Numbered from the stretch's first letter, positions 18,743 through 28,355 are shown. The stretch is DNA of 64,000 nt from Paraburkholderia sp. BL21I4N1 (GCF_002973525.1 NZ_PVEN01000001.1:1240001-1304000); one strand, 5' to 3'. The notes: a model not told the origin generated them from the letters alone. Numbers and translations are program-made.

Positions 18743-20272
18743 ATGAACGCAATTGCTTCGAACCAGGCGGCGCACGAAGTGGCCACCGTCAAGTTGCTGA
18801 TCAACGGCGAGTTCGTCGAATCGAAGACCACCGAATGGCGCGATATCGTCAATCCCGCCACCCAGGAAGTGCTGGCGCGCGTGCCGTTCGCCACCGCCGA
18901 CGAAGTGAACGAGGCGATCAGCGCCGCGCATGCCGCGTTCAAGACGTGGAAGGACACGCCGATCGGCGCCCGCATGCGCATCATGTTGAAGTACCAGGCG
19001 TTGATTCGCGAGAACATGCCGCGCATCGCGAAGACGTTGAGCGCCGAACAGGGCAAGACGATTCCGGATGCCGAAGGCGATATCTTCCGCGGTCTGGAAG
19101 TGGTCGAGCACGCGTGTTCGATCGGTACGTTGCAGCAGGGCGAATTCGCGGAAAACGTCGCGGGCGGCGTGGATACGTACACGCTGCGTCAACCGATCGG
19201 CGTGTGCGCCGGCATCACGCCGTTCAATTTCCCCGCCATGATCCCGCTGTGGATGTTCCCAATGGCGATCGTCTGCGGTAATACCTTCGTGCTGAAGCCG
19301 TCCGAACAGGACCCGATGTCGACCATGCAACTGGTCGAACTCGCGCTGCAAGCCGGAATTCCGAAGGGCGTGCTGAACGTCGTGCATGGCGGCAAGGACG
19401 TGGTGGATGCGTTGTGCACGCATGAGCTGATCAAAGCGGTGTCGTTCGTGGGCTCGACGGCGGTCGGCACGCACGTGTATCGCCTCGGCAGCGAACACGG
19501 CAAACGCGTGCAATCGATGATGGGCGCGAAGAACCACGCCGTGGTGCTGCCCGACGCGAATCGCGAGCAAACCCTGAACGCGCTGGCCGGCGCCGGCTTT
19601 GGCGCGGCAGGGCAGCGTTGCATGGCGACTTCGGTCGTCGTGCTGGTGGGCGCGGCGCAGCAGTGGGTGCCGGAGATCGTTGCGAAGGCGAAAACGCTCA
19701 AGGTCAATGCGGGCAGCGAGCCGAATACGGATGTCGGCCCGGTGGTCTCGCGCGCGGCGAAGCAACGCATTCTCGACCTGATCGAAGCGGGCGTGAAAGA
19801 AGGCGCCACGCTTGCGCTCGACGGCCGCGACGTGAAGGTGCCGGGCTACGAGCAGGGCAACTTCATCGGCCCGACGGTGTTCACCGACGTCACGACCGAG
19901 ATGCGGATTTACACGCAGGAAATCTTCGGACCGGTGCTCGTGATTCTGAATGCCGCCACACTCGACGACGCAATCGCGCTCGTCAACCGCAACCCGTTCG
20001 GCAACGGCGTGGGCCTGTTCACGCAGAGCGGCGCGGCAGCGCGCAAGTTCCAGAGCGAGATCGACATCGGTCAGGTCGGCATCAACATTCCGATTCCGGT
20101 GCCGGTGCCGTTCTTCAGCTTTACGGGTTCGCGCGGCTCGAAACTCGGCGATCTCGGCCCGTACGGCAAACAGGTCGTGCAGTTCTATACGCAGACCAAG
20201 ACCGTCACGGCCCGCTGGTTCGACGACGACACCGTCAACGACGGCGTCAACACGACCATCAGCCTGCGCTGA
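18743..20272 (+). CDS. mmsA: Methylmalonate-semialdehyde dehydrogenase (CoA-acylating)
   Basis: A 509-residue aldehyde dehydrogenase with an AGGAG ribosome site upstream. The NAD-binding core (GITPFNFPAMIPLWMFPMA) and the catalytic Cys in GAAGQRCMATSVVV are those of MmsA. The terminal FFSFTGSRGSKLGDLGPYG segment also fits. MmsA converts methylmalonate semialdehyde with CoA to propionyl-CoA, the last step of valine and a step of thymine breakdown. Its position just before mmsB in an operon with hydratase and hydrolase genes makes the assignment firm. Confidence 0.95.
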   Translation: MNAIASNQAAHEVATVKLLINGEFVESKTTEWRDIVNPATQEVLARVPFATADEVNEAISAAHAAFKTWKDTPIGARMRIMLKYQALIRENMPRIAKTLSAEQGKTIPDAEGDIFRGLEVVEHACSIGTLQQGEFAENVAGGVDTYTLRQPIGVCAGITPFNFPAMIPLWMFPMAIVCGNTFVLKPSEQDPMSTMQLVELALQAGIPKGVLNVVHGGKDVVDALCTHELIKAVSFVGSTAVGTHVYRLGSEHGKRVQSMMGAKNHAVVLPDANREQTLNALAGAGFGAAGQRCMATSVVVLVGAAQQWVPEIVAKAKTLKVNAGSEPNTDVGPVVSRAAKQRILDLIEAGVKEGATLALDGRDVKVPGYEQGNFIGPTVFTDVTTEMRIYTQEIFGPVLVILNAATLDDAIALVNRNPFGNGVGLFTQSGAAARKFQSEIDIGQVGINIPIPVPVPFFSFTGSRGSKLGDLGPYGKQVVQFYTQTKTVTARWFDDDTVNDGVNTTISLR

Positions 20273-20324
20273 GCGCGGCTTTGATCAGGCGATCACGATC
20301 GCGCGAACAGACGGAGACGACATT

Positions 20325-21218
20325 ATGAAAATAGCTTTCATCGGACTCGGCAACATGGGCGCGCCGATGGCGCACAACCTGCTGAAAGCCGGCCACGCGG
20401 TCAATGTGTTCGACCTCAATGCGCAGGCGGTGCAGGCGCTGGTCGACGCGGGCGCCAAAGCCGCGGCGTCGCCGCAGGCGGCAGTGACCGACATGGAATG
20501 CGTGATTACGATGCTGCCGGCCGCCGCGCATGTGCGCAGCGTGCTCACGGCGGAAGACGGCGTCTTCTCGGCAATCGGCAAAGGCGTGCCGATCATCGAT
20601 TCGAGCACGATCGATCCGGCCAGCGTGAAAGAGTTCGCCGCCCTCGCGGCCCAGCACGGCAACACGTTCGTCGATGCGCCCGTGTCGGGCGGCACCGGCG
20701 GCGCGACGGCCGGCACGCTGACCTTCATGGTGGGCGGCAGCGCGAGCGCGTATGAACAGGTCAAGCCGGTGCTGTCGGCCATGGGCAAGAACATCGTGCA
20801 TTGCGGCGACACCGGCACCGGCCAGGTCGCGAAGATCTGCAACAACCTGGTGCTCGGCATCACGATGGCGGGCGTGGCCGAGGCAATGTCGCTCGGCGAA
20901 GCGCTCGGTATCGACGCGAAGGTGCTGGGCGGCATCATCAATACGTCGACGGGGCGTTGCTGGAGCTCGGACACGTATAACCCGATGCCCGGCGTGGTCG
21001 AAACCGCGCCGTCCACGCGCGGTTATACGGGCGGCTTCGGCACCGACCTGATGCTCAAGGACCTTGGCCTCGCCACCGACGCCGCCCGCGGCGCGCGTCA
21101 ACCCGTGTATCTCGGCGCGCTCGCACAGCAGCTCTATCAAACCATGAGTACGAAAGGCGCGGGACGTCTCGACTTTTCCGCCGTCATCAAGTTGTATCGT
21201 AAAGACGGGGAAGCGTAA
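20325..21218 (+). CDS. mmsB: 3-hydroxyisobutyrate dehydrogenase
   Basis: A 297-residue beta-hydroxyacid dehydrogenase. The N-terminal dinucleotide fold starts KIAFIGLGNMGAPMAHNLL; the substrate loop DAPVSGGTGGATAGTLTFM and the catalytic-Lys segment GQVAKICNNLVLGITM are intact. It oxidises 3-hydroxyisobutyrate to methylmalonate semialdehyde, feeding MmsA encoded 52 bp upstream. Its TAA stop overlaps the ATG of the next gene (TAATG), so the two are translationally coupled. Confidence 0.95.
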   Translation: MKIAFIGLGNMGAPMAHNLLKAGHAVNVFDLNAQAVQALVDAGAKAAASPQAAVTDMECVITMLPAAAHVRSVLTAEDGVFSAIGKGVPIIDSSTIDPASVKEFAALAAQHGNTFVDAPVSGGTGGATAGTLTFMVGGSASAYEQVKPVLSAMGKNIVHCGDTGTGQVAKICNNLVLGITMAGVAEAMSLGEALGIDAKVLGGIINTSTGRCWSSDTYNPMPGVVETAPSTRGYTGGFGTDLMLKDLGLATDAARGARQPVYLGALAQQLYQTMSTKGAGRLDFSAVIKLYRKDGEA

Positions 21219-22063
21219 TGATCGAACTCGAGTACGCGCACGACGGCGCCGTCGCATTGCTGACGCTGAAGCGGCCGCCCGCGAACGCGTTCACGCCCGA
21301 GGGCTTGCTGCAATTGCAGCAGACGGTCGAGCGACTGAACGTCGAGGCGCGCGTGCGAGCCATCGTGATCACCGGTGACGGTCCCAGGTTTTTCAGCGCG
21401 GGTGCCGATCTGAACACCTTCGCCGACGGCAACCGCGAAGTCGCGCGCACCGCGGCGGCGCGCTTCGGGGCGGCGTTCGAGACCTTGCAGAACGCGCGGC
21501 CGGTGGTGATCGCGGCGATCAACGGCTACGCGATGGGCGGTGGACTCGAATGCGCGCTGGCTTGCGATATCCGTATCGCGGAACAGCACGCGTTGCTCGC
21601 CTTGCCCGAGACAGCGGTCGGCTTACTGCCCTGCGGATGCGGCACGCAAACGCTGCCGTGGCTGGTCGGCGAAGGCTGGGCCAAGCGGATGATTCTCACG
21701 GGCGAGCGCGTCGACGCGGCGACCGCGTTGCGCATTGGTCTGGTCGAGGAAGTCGTCGAGAAGGGCGCCGCGCGCGAGGCTGCGCTGAGCATGGCGGCGC
21801 GGGTCGCGACGCTGAGCCCGCAAGCGGTCGGTTTCAGCAAGACGCTGATTCATCAGGGGCGCAACGGCGTGCCGCGCTCGGCGGCGTTGGCGCTGGAACG
21901 CGAACGTTTCGTCGATCTGTTCGACGGCGCCGATCAGCGCGAAGGGGTCAACGCGTTCCTCGACAAACGCGCGCCGCGCTGGCAGGGGGCACAGGGTCGG
22001 CAGGTCGATCACGCGGACCACACCGGCGGTTCCGCTCAAGCCGTGCAGGAGACGAATCGATGA
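21218..22063 (+). CDS. Enoyl-CoA hydratase, probably methacrylyl-CoA
   Basis: A 281-residue crotonase-fold enzyme. The oxyanion-hole motifs are FSAGADLNTFADG and AINGYAMGGGLECALACDIRIA, with ALPETAVGLLPCGCGTQ after them. In this operon it would hydrate methacrylyl-CoA to 3-hydroxyisobutyryl-CoA. The usual second catalytic Glu position of hydratases is read here as PETAVGLLP, which is compatible. The C-terminal tail after LDKRAPRWQ is low-complexity. It is coupled on both sides, overlapping mmsB by 1 bp and the hydrolase gene by 4 bp. Confidence 0.88.
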   Translation: MIELEYAHDGAVALLTLKRPPANAFTPEGLLQLQQTVERLNVEARVRAIVITGDGPRFFSAGADLNTFADGNREVARTAAARFGAAFETLQNARPVVIAAINGYAMGGGLECALACDIRIAEQHALLALPETAVGLLPCGCGTQTLPWLVGEGWAKRMILTGERVDAATALRIGLVEEVVEKGAAREAALSMAARVATLSPQAVGFSKTLIHQGRNGVPRSAALALERERFVDLFDGADQREGVNAFLDKRAPRWQGAQGRQVDHADHTGGSAQAVQETNR

Positions 22064-23199
22064 GCGCCGTGCAAAGCGCCACGCTCGACACCCCCGTCGA
22101 AGCGGAACGCGAGATTCTGTTTCGCGTCGTCAATCGCGTGGCGATCATCACGCTGAACCGGCCGGCCGCGTTGAATGCGCTGTCGCATGCCATGGTGCGC
22201 GAACTCGCGGTGCTGGTCGAACATTGCCGTGGCGACGATGGCATCGTCGCGCTCGTGCTGAAGGGCGCGGGCGCCAAAGGCTTCTGCGCCGGCGGCGACG
22301 TGCGTGAAGTGCAAAAGCTGGCGAAGAACGCCGACAGCCGCTGGCTCGCGTTCTTCGTCGACGAATACCGGCTCGACTACGCGCTGCATACGTTTCCGAA
22401 GCCGGTGGTCGCGCTGCTCGACGGCGTGACGATGGGTGGCGGCATGGGTCTCGGCCAGGCGGCGCGGCTGCGCATCGTCACCGAGCGCAGCAAGATCGCG
22501 ATGCCGGAGACGCGCATCGGCTTTCTGCCCGATGTCGGCGCGACGCATTTTCTGGGCGCCATGCCGACGGAACTGGCGCTGTATGTCGGGCTGACCGGCG
22601 CGACGCTGTCCGGCGCGGATGCGTTGCGCCTGCAGCTGGCCGATCTGTGCGTGCCGGCGGAATGGCTCGCTACCTTCGAGGAACGCCTGCAGCGCATGCC
22701 GCACGACGGCGATCTGCTCGCCGCGTTGCGCGGCGTGTTCGAACCGCCGTGCAACATCATTCCGCACGCGGCAGTGGGGCCGTTTACGCAGCTGATTCTG
22801 CGGCATTTTGATCGGCGCTCGAGCATCGATCGCATGGTCGCGACCTTGCGCCACGATCTGGAGCGCGAGCCGCCACGCGAGGTCAGGCAGTGGCTGCAGG
22901 CCACTTACGACGCGCTCGCCGGTCATTCGCCCACCATGCTCTACGTGACGCGCGAGGCGCTGCTGCGCGGGCGGCAGATGACGCTGGCCGAGTGTTTCCG
23001 CATGGAATTGGGCATTGTCAAACGCGTAATCGACGAAGGCGATTTCTGCGAGGGCGTGCGGGCGCAATTGATCGATAAAGATCGCAAGCCACGCTGGGCA
23101 CCGGCCACACTGGCCGAAGTGCGGCCCGAGCGGGTCCGGCATTTTCTGGCTTCGCCGTGGAAGCGGGAGGCCCATCCGCTGGCCGGGTTAGGGGCGTAG
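22060..23199 (+). CDS. 3-hydroxyisobutyryl-CoA hydrolase
   Basis: A 379-residue crotonase-superfamily hydrolase, the length expected for HIBCH. Motifs include FCAGGDVREVQKLAK, LLDGVTMGGGMGLGQAA, MPETRIGFLPDVGATHFL and the C-terminal WAPATLAEVRPERVRHFL typical of HIBCH proteins. It removes CoA from 3-hydroxyisobutyryl-CoA, giving the free acid for MmsB. The start ATG overlaps the preceding stop (ATGA). It is the last gene of the operon; a 7-bp stem-loop follows 24 bp after the stop. Confidence 0.92.
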   Translation: MSAVQSATLDTPVEAEREILFRVVNRVAIITLNRPAALNALSHAMVRELAVLVEHCRGDDGIVALVLKGAGAKGFCAGGDVREVQKLAKNADSRWLAFFVDEYRLDYALHTFPKPVVALLDGVTMGGGMGLGQAARLRIVTERSKIAMPETRIGFLPDVGATHFLGAMPTELALYVGLTGATLSGADALRLQLADLCVPAEWLATFEERLQRMPHDGDLLAALRGVFEPPCNIIPHAAVGPFTQLILRHFDRRSSIDRMVATLRHDLEREPPREVRQWLQATYDALAGHSPTMLYVTREALLRGRQMTLAECFRMELGIVKRVIDEGDFCEGVRAQLIDKDRKPRWAPATLAEVRPERVRHFLASPWKREAHPLAGLGA

Positions 23200-23507
23200 C
23201 CGGCGCGATTGACAAGGTTTAGCGCGACGCCGGTCAGCGTCGCGGCGTGATGCATGGGTCTGCCCGGCGGCGCGGCAATCGCGCCGCATTTGTACTTTCT
23301 ACCGGCTCGTCCCGAAGTTTGCCCGCGCCGGACCCGGAAAAAGCGTGAAGTTTGCCGGTTCGCTCACGCGACCGGCCTGTTCCCCCGTGCACCTGGTGCA
23401 CTTGCATCAGGCCACTTGGTGCATTGGCTATTGGCATAATGCCGTGATTTCGGCGATTCTGCGGTCTGGACAGGCTATCGCGCACGGTTTGCGCGCGCAA
23501 AATCATA
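23200..23507. other. Intergenic region with stem-loop and direct repeats
   Basis: A stem-loop at 23224-23243 (GCGACGC, 6-nt loop, GCGTCGC) is a likely 3' end for the valine operon, though no T-run follows. Nearer the next gene are two 15-nt direct repeats around TGGTGCA (23390-23404 and 23413-23427, 23 bp apart) and the palindrome GGCATAATGCC at 23433-23443. These look like regulator sites for the PAS-LuxR gene. Confidence 0.5.
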
Positions 23508-25085
23508 ATGACCGACACGACTTCCGCTGCACCGGCGTCACTGGTGCAATCTCCCGCCGCGGACGATGCGCCGCCGCCGGACGACAAAGTGCTGCGTTCG
23601 CAGACCGATCGTCGCCAGTTGCAGCAGATCATCACCGGGCTCACCGAGGGCGTGATTCTCGTCGAGCCGGATCAGACCATCGTGTGGGCCAATCAGGCCG
23701 CGCTGGAGATGCACGGCATCGCCGAAATCGCGCAACTGGGCGCCGACGTCACCGAGTACCGCGAACGCTTCCGGCTGCGCTACCGCAATAACCATCCGCT
23801 GCCCGAAGGCAGTTATCCGATCGAGCGCGTGGTCGCGGGCGAGTGCTTCAGCGACGTCGTGGTCGAGGTTTTTCCCGCGCACGACGACGAAGTGAACTGG
23901 GTGCACCGCGTGCGCAGCCTCGTGCTGACCAACGCGCGCGGCGAGCCCGACTGCCTCGCGCTGATTCTGCACGACGCCAGCGAGTGGGCGAACGCCGAGA
24001 AGCGCTTCGAAAAGACCTTCAACGCGAATCCCGCGCCGGCCGTGATCTGCCGGTTGAGCGACCAGCGCTATATCAAGGTCAACCTCGGTTTTCTGGAAAT
24101 GACAGGCTATGCGCGCGAGGACGTGATCGGCCGCTCGGTATACGAGCTCGATGTGTTCGAAGGCGCTGAAAAACGAGAACTCGCGATCGAGCGTCTCAGC
24201 GAAGGCGCGACCATTCCGCAGATGGAAGCGGTACTGCGCCTGCCCGAAGGCGGCACCAAGTTCGTGGTGGTGGCCGGCCAGCCGATCGACATCGGCGAAG
24301 AGGCCTGCATGCTGTTCACGTTCATGGACCTGGAGCCGCGCAAGCGCGCGGAGAGCGCGTTGCGCCAGAGCGAGGAACGCTTCGAGAAGTCGTTCAGGAT
24401 GACGCCGGTGTCCACCGCGCTCTTCGTCGCCGACGACTACACCACGCTCGATATCAACGACGCATTCACCGTAACCACCGGCTTTGGCTCGGAGGAATTG
24501 CTCGGCAAGCCGCTCGATCAGAGCCCGCTCTGGACCGACGACGCCTGCGCGCGGATCAGTGCGGCGCTGGTCGAGTCCGGCAGCTTGCGCAATGTCGAAT
24601 TTCTGGTGAAGAGCCATGGCGGCGAGACGTTGAATTGCCTGGTGTCGGCGGAAGCGGTCAGCATTCACGGCAAGGATTGCGTGTTGATGACTCTGCTCGA
24701 TATCACCGAGCGCAAGCGCTCCGAAATGGAACTGGTGACCGCGATCGAAACCGTCATGCAGGACGCCTCGTGGTTCAGCCAGACCTTGATCGAAAAACTC
24801 GTCAATGTGCGACGCGCCAATGCGCCCGACGCGGGCGGCCATCTCGCCGATCTGACGGCCCGCGAGCGCGACGTGTTCGCCTGCCTGTGCGGCGGTCTCG
24901 CGGACAAGGAGATCGCGCGTGAGCTCGGGCTGGCGCCGAATACGGTGCGTAACCACGTCGCCACGATCTACGCGAAGCTCGACGTGCATAGTCGCGGCGA
25001 AGCGATTGTGTGGGCGCAGACGCGTGGGCACTTTGGGCTCGCGCCGGGGAGCGCGCCGCGCCGTAAAGGCGCGAAGGGGGCGTAA
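23508..25085 (+). CDS. Three-PAS LuxR-type regulator
   Basis: A 525-residue cytoplasmic protein. Three PAS domains follow each other at about 35-165, 165-285 and 285-410 (for example GVILVEPDQTIVWANQAALEMHG; NPAPAVICRLSDQRYIKVN; TALFVADDYTTLDINDAF), with a charged linker DLEPRKRAESALRQSEERFEKSF between two of them. The C-terminus is a LuxR HTH (LTARERDVFACLCGG, KEIARELGLAPNTVRNHV). There is no receiver domain, so the PAS modules are probably the sensors. Genes downstream code for CsbD stress proteins. Target and ligand are unknown. Confidence 0.87.
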   Translation: MTDTTSAAPASLVQSPAADDAPPPDDKVLRSQTDRRQLQQIITGLTEGVILVEPDQTIVWANQAALEMHGIAEIAQLGADVTEYRERFRLRYRNNHPLPEGSYPIERVVAGECFSDVVVEVFPAHDDEVNWVHRVRSLVLTNARGEPDCLALILHDASEWANAEKRFEKTFNANPAPAVICRLSDQRYIKVNLGFLEMTGYAREDVIGRSVYELDVFEGAEKRELAIERLSEGATIPQMEAVLRLPEGGTKFVVVAGQPIDIGEEACMLFTFMDLEPRKRAESALRQSEERFEKSFRMTPVSTALFVADDYTTLDINDAFTVTTGFGSEELLGKPLDQSPLWTDDACARISAALVESGSLRNVEFLVKSHGGETLNCLVSAEAVSIHGKDCVLMTLLDITERKRSEMELVTAIETVMQDASWFSQTLIEKLVNVRRANAPDAGGHLADLTARERDVFACLCGGLADKEIARELGLAPNTVRNHVATIYAKLDVHSRGEAIVWAQTRGHFGLAPGSAPRRKGAKGA

Positions 25086-25204
25086 GTGGTTTCAGGCGAG
25101 TTTTTTGCTGGAGAAACAGCCGGGAACGAACTGTGCTGGTGTCGCTCCTGTTGTGGTTCGATGAGCAACGCGTTGTTAACTCAACCTTTTTCAAGGAAAC
25201 CGTC

Positions 25205-25387
25205 ATGGACAAGAATCGCGTGGAAGGTGCGGCAAAACAGGTGAAGGGCTCCGTGAAGGAAGCGATCGGCAAGGTCACCGGCAATCGCGCGACGCAAGCC
25301 GAAGGCGCAGCGGAAAAGCTCGCGGGCAAGGTGCAATCGAAAGTCGGCGAGGCCGCGGACGCGGTGCGCGATCGCGTGAAGCGCTAG
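25205..25387 (+). CDS. CsbD-family stress protein
   Basis: A 60-residue hydrophilic, helical protein. The ATG at 25205 (CAAGGAAACCGTC upstream) starts MDKNRVEGAAKQVKGSVKEA, and the AxGxxxxxxGxxxxKVxxK repeats throughout are typical of CsbD. These proteins are induced by general stress, with unknown biochemistry. It is followed 90 bp later by a second, membrane-anchored family member. Confidence 0.85.
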   Translation: MDKNRVEGAAKQVKGSVKEAIGKVTGNRATQAEGAAEKLAGKVQSKVGEAADAVRDRVKR

Positions 25388-25477
25388 GCCGTTATCGAAC
25401 TGACGGCGTATCACGCCGTGATGGCCGGCCGCTCCCCGGCGCCGGCTGCTTGCTCACCCTGATCTAGGAGAAACACG

Positions 25478-25720
25478 ATGAATTCCAACCAGCTCGAAGG
25501 CACCGTGAAAGACGCCGCAGGCAAGGTGCAGGACGCCGTTGGCGGACTCACCGGCGACGTGGATTTGCAGGCCGAAGGCAAAGTCCGCCAACTGGCCGGC
25601 AAGGCGCAGGCGAAATACGGCGACAGCGTCGACCATGTCGCCGAAACGGCCCGCAACAATCCGATCGGCGCGCTGCTGATCGCGGTCGGCGTTGGCTTTC
25701 TACTGGGCAAGCTGATGTGA
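25478..25720 (+). CDS. CsbD-family protein with membrane anchor
   Basis: An 80-residue protein. The first 55 residues follow the CsbD pattern (MNSNQLEGTVKDAAGKVQ, DLQAEGKVRQLAGKAQAK). The last 20 form a hydrophobic segment (PIGALLIAVGVGFLLGKL) as in DUF883/ElaB-like proteins, so it may be a membrane-tethered version of its upstream neighbour. TAGGAG lies upstream of the ATG. Confidence 0.82.
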   Translation: MNSNQLEGTVKDAAGKVQDAVGGLTGDVDLQAEGKVRQLAGKAQAKYGDSVDHVAETARNNPIGALLIAVGVGFLLGKLM

Positions 25721-25874
25721 TTTACGCGTGCCGTGTCGGCCGATGCGTTCGGCACCGGCGGCGCGCGGCGCGCTTCGCCGTGTAACCCCGCCGGTGCCTG
25801 ATTGATCCGATGGTTGTCCGATGCTCCCGGCGCGGTCGATGCGCCGGATCTCATCGTCTATTCGAGGAAGGTTC

Positions 25875-26960
25875 ATGCTGGGATTCGATGTCTCCACGGC
25901 CAGAAAAGTCTGGACCGCGTTTCTGATTGCGCTACTGCTGTTTGTTCTCTATACCGCTTCGTCCGTTGTGCTGGTGGTCGTGTTCGCGGTCTTCTTCAGC
26001 TACCTGATTTACCCGATGGTCGATCTCGTCGAACGGATCCGGCCGCGACGCGTGCCGCGGGTGGCGTCGATCGCGCTGGTGTTCGTGGTGGTGGTCGCGG
26101 CAATCGCGGTGGTCGGCTCGATCTTCGGCGTTCAGTTACAGGATCAGGCTTCCCACCTGTTCGCGCAGCTGCCCGAGTTGATGAAATCCGATGTGCCGAA
26201 TCGTCTTCCGTTGCCGCATTTTCTGGAGCCGTTGCGCGAACGGATCGTGGACTTCGTGCGCAGCCAGATCGAGACCGGGTCCGACAAGGCGGTGCCGATG
26301 GCGCGTAGCGTCGGCCTCGGCGTCGTGCATGCGGCGAGCAATCTGATCTATCTGGTGCTGATTCCGATCTTGAGCTTTCTGCTCATCAAGGAAGGCCCGC
26401 AAATGCGCGACGCGTGTCTCGCGTTGCTGACGGACCGGCATCGTGTTTTGTGGGCGGAGATCGTCACGGATCTGAACGTTCTGTTGTCGAAGTACGTGCG
26501 AGCGTTGCTATTTCTGTCGCTGGCTACGTTGATCTGCTATGGCGTTGCGTTCTCGCTGCTCGGCGTGCCTTACGCGTTTTTGCTCGCGGTCAGCGCGGGT
26601 TTGCTGGAGTTCGTGCCGTTCGCCGGGCCGCTAGGCGCGGTGGCGATCACGCTGGTGGTGGCGGTGTTCAGCGGCTATCCGCATCTGCTGTGGCTGGTGA
26701 TTTTCATCGCGCTGTACAGGCTGTTCCAGGACTACGTGCTCAATCCGTATCTGATGAGCGAGGGGGTGGAAGTCAGCCCGTTTCTGGTGATTGTCGGCTT
26801 GCTGGCTGGCGATCAGCTCGGCGGCGTGGCGGGGATCTTTCTCGCCGTGCCGGTGATCGCGATGCTGAAGATCATTGTGGGCCGCGCGTGGGTGTTCTAC
26901 TCGGCTTCGCGCGCCGAAGGCGAAGCGGCGCGGCGTGCACTGACGGGTAAGACCGATTGA
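25875..26960 (+). CDS. AI-2E-family transporter
   Basis: A 361-residue membrane protein, starting MLGFDVSTARKVWTAF with GAGGAAGG upstream. It has the PerM/AI-2E layout: two early helices, a soluble stretch with FLEPLRERIVDFVRSQIE, and a C-terminal set with VSAGLLEFVPFAGPLGAVA and FLAVPVIAMLKIIVGRAW. Family members export autoinducer-2 or exchange ions (Na+/H+). The substrate of this one cannot be read from the sequence. It follows the CsbD genes at 154 bp. Confidence 0.87.
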   Translation: MLGFDVSTARKVWTAFLIALLLFVLYTASSVVLVVVFAVFFSYLIYPMVDLVERIRPRRVPRVASIALVFVVVVAAIAVVGSIFGVQLQDQASHLFAQLPELMKSDVPNRLPLPHFLEPLRERIVDFVRSQIETGSDKAVPMARSVGLGVVHAASNLIYLVLIPILSFLLIKEGPQMRDACLALLTDRHRVLWAEIVTDLNVLLSKYVRALLFLSLATLICYGVAFSLLGVPYAFLLAVSAGLLEFVPFAGPLGAVAITLVVAVFSGYPHLLWLVIFIALYRLFQDYVLNPYLMSEGVEVSPFLVIVGLLAGDQLGGVAGIFLAVPVIAMLKIIVGRAWVFYSASRAEGEAARRALTGKTD

Positions 26961-27051
26961 CGGTTGGCGTGGCTCGTGTTGATTCTTCCGCCTGAGCGGG
27001 TCGCTCCGCGCTTTGGAGGCTTTGGACCGGAAGCGCGGAGCGGCTCGAGGA

Positions 27052-28308
27052 TCAACTTTCTCCGATCGCGTCGGCCGGCAACGCGCTCGGCGGCGGCGCA
27101 TTATGTTTCGAGCCATGCACGCGGGACACCCAGAACAAACCGATCGACGCAATGGCCACCGCGACCACGCCCACGGTGCCGTATCCGTCGATTCGCCCGG
27201 TCGGCGAATTGCTCAACATCAAGCCGCCGAACCATGCGCCGCAGCCCATGCTGAGTGCCTGAATCGCGCTGTTCGCGCTGAGGAACGCGCCGCGTCGCGC
27301 GGGCTCGGGCACGGTGGTCAGCAGCGCCTGCATGGGCACCATCCGCCCGGACAGCAGAACCATGAAGAACGGGAAAAATAGCACCATTCCGTAGAACGGC
27401 AGGTCCGGCAGATGCGTGACAAACAGCACGGGCAGGAACGACAGCACCGCCATGATCCGAAACACGCGCCGCGTGCCGTAGCGGTCCGCGAGCCGGCCCA
27501 CCCGGCGCGACGTGAAGAACGTCGCCGCGCCGCCCGCCATATACAGCCAGGACAACTGTTCGGGCGCCACGCCGTGATTCGCGACCAGCACCGGCGAAAT
27601 GAACGGGATCACCAGCATGTGAGAGACCATCATGACGAGGGTCAGCGCGAACGCGTTCAGGTGGCGCGGGTTGGTCAGGAGCCGCCACAGATCCGGCAGC
27701 ACTTCGGCGAGCGGCGGCGGACGCCGGCTCAAGTGCTCGGCAAGCGACGGCACCTGCTGTTGGGCGACCACCCAGACCACGAGCGACAACACCACCAGCA
27801 GAAAGAACGGCGCGGCCCAACTGAAATGGGCGCCCAGCATCACGCCGGCCGGCACGCCCGCAATCGCCGCGAGCGAGAAGGCCGTCATGATCGTGCCGGT
27901 CGCCGCGCCGCGTCGATTCACCGGAATCACGTCGCTGACGATCGCCATGATCACCGAGCCCAGCACGCCGCCGGTGAGACCCGCGAAGGCTCGTGCCGCC
28001 AGCAGCAACGGGAAGCTGCTCGCAAGCGCGCAGGCGAGGTTCGACAACGCGAACAGCGCATACACGGTCAGGAGTAAGCGGCGGCGGTCGAAGCGGTCGA
28101 TATAGGTTGCCGCGAACAGTCCCGACAGGCCCGAACACCATGAATACGCGGAGACGGCGGTGGCGAATGCCGCCGGCGTGATCGCGAAGGTGTGCATGAT
28201 CTGCGGGCCGAGCGGCATCATCACCATGAAGTCCATGATGATGGTGAACTGCGTCAGCGCGAGCAGCCATAGCAGATGGCGCTCGTGTTTGCTGCTGATT
28301 GAATACAT
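27052..28308 (-). CDS. MFS transporter
   Basis: A 418-residue, 12-helix major facilitator (first helix LLWLLALTQFTIIMDFMVMM, then YIDRFDRRRLLLTVYALFAL, the A motif between helices 2 and 3). GAGGAA lies upstream of the ATG. It is the last of a minus-strand set after the siderophore-interacting protein gene (28356) and the PadR regulator gene. That context would fit efflux of a metal chelator or drug, but the substrate is unknown. Confidence 0.85.
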   Translation of the reverse strand: MYSISSKHERHLLWLLALTQFTIIMDFMVMMPLGPQIMHTFAITPAAFATAVSAYSWCSGLSGLFAATYIDRFDRRRLLLTVYALFALSNLACALASSFPLLLAARAFAGLTGGVLGSVIMAIVSDVIPVNRRGAATGTIMTAFSLAAIAGVPAGVMLGAHFSWAAPFFLLVVLSLVVWVVAQQQVPSLAEHLSRRPPPLAEVLPDLWRLLTNPRHLNAFALTLVMMVSHMLVIPFISPVLVANHGVAPEQLSWLYMAGGAATFFTSRRVGRLADRYGTRRVFRIMAVLSFLPVLFVTHLPDLPFYGMVLFFPFFMVLLSGRMVPMQALLTTVPEPARRGAFLSANSAIQALSMGCGAWFGGLMLSNSPTGRIDGYGTVGVVAVAIASIGLFWVSRVHGSKHNAPPPSALPADAIGES

Positions 28309-28355
28309 CGATTGATTCCTCGTTGTCGTTGTTGTCCTTGGCGCGCCGGCTGGGT

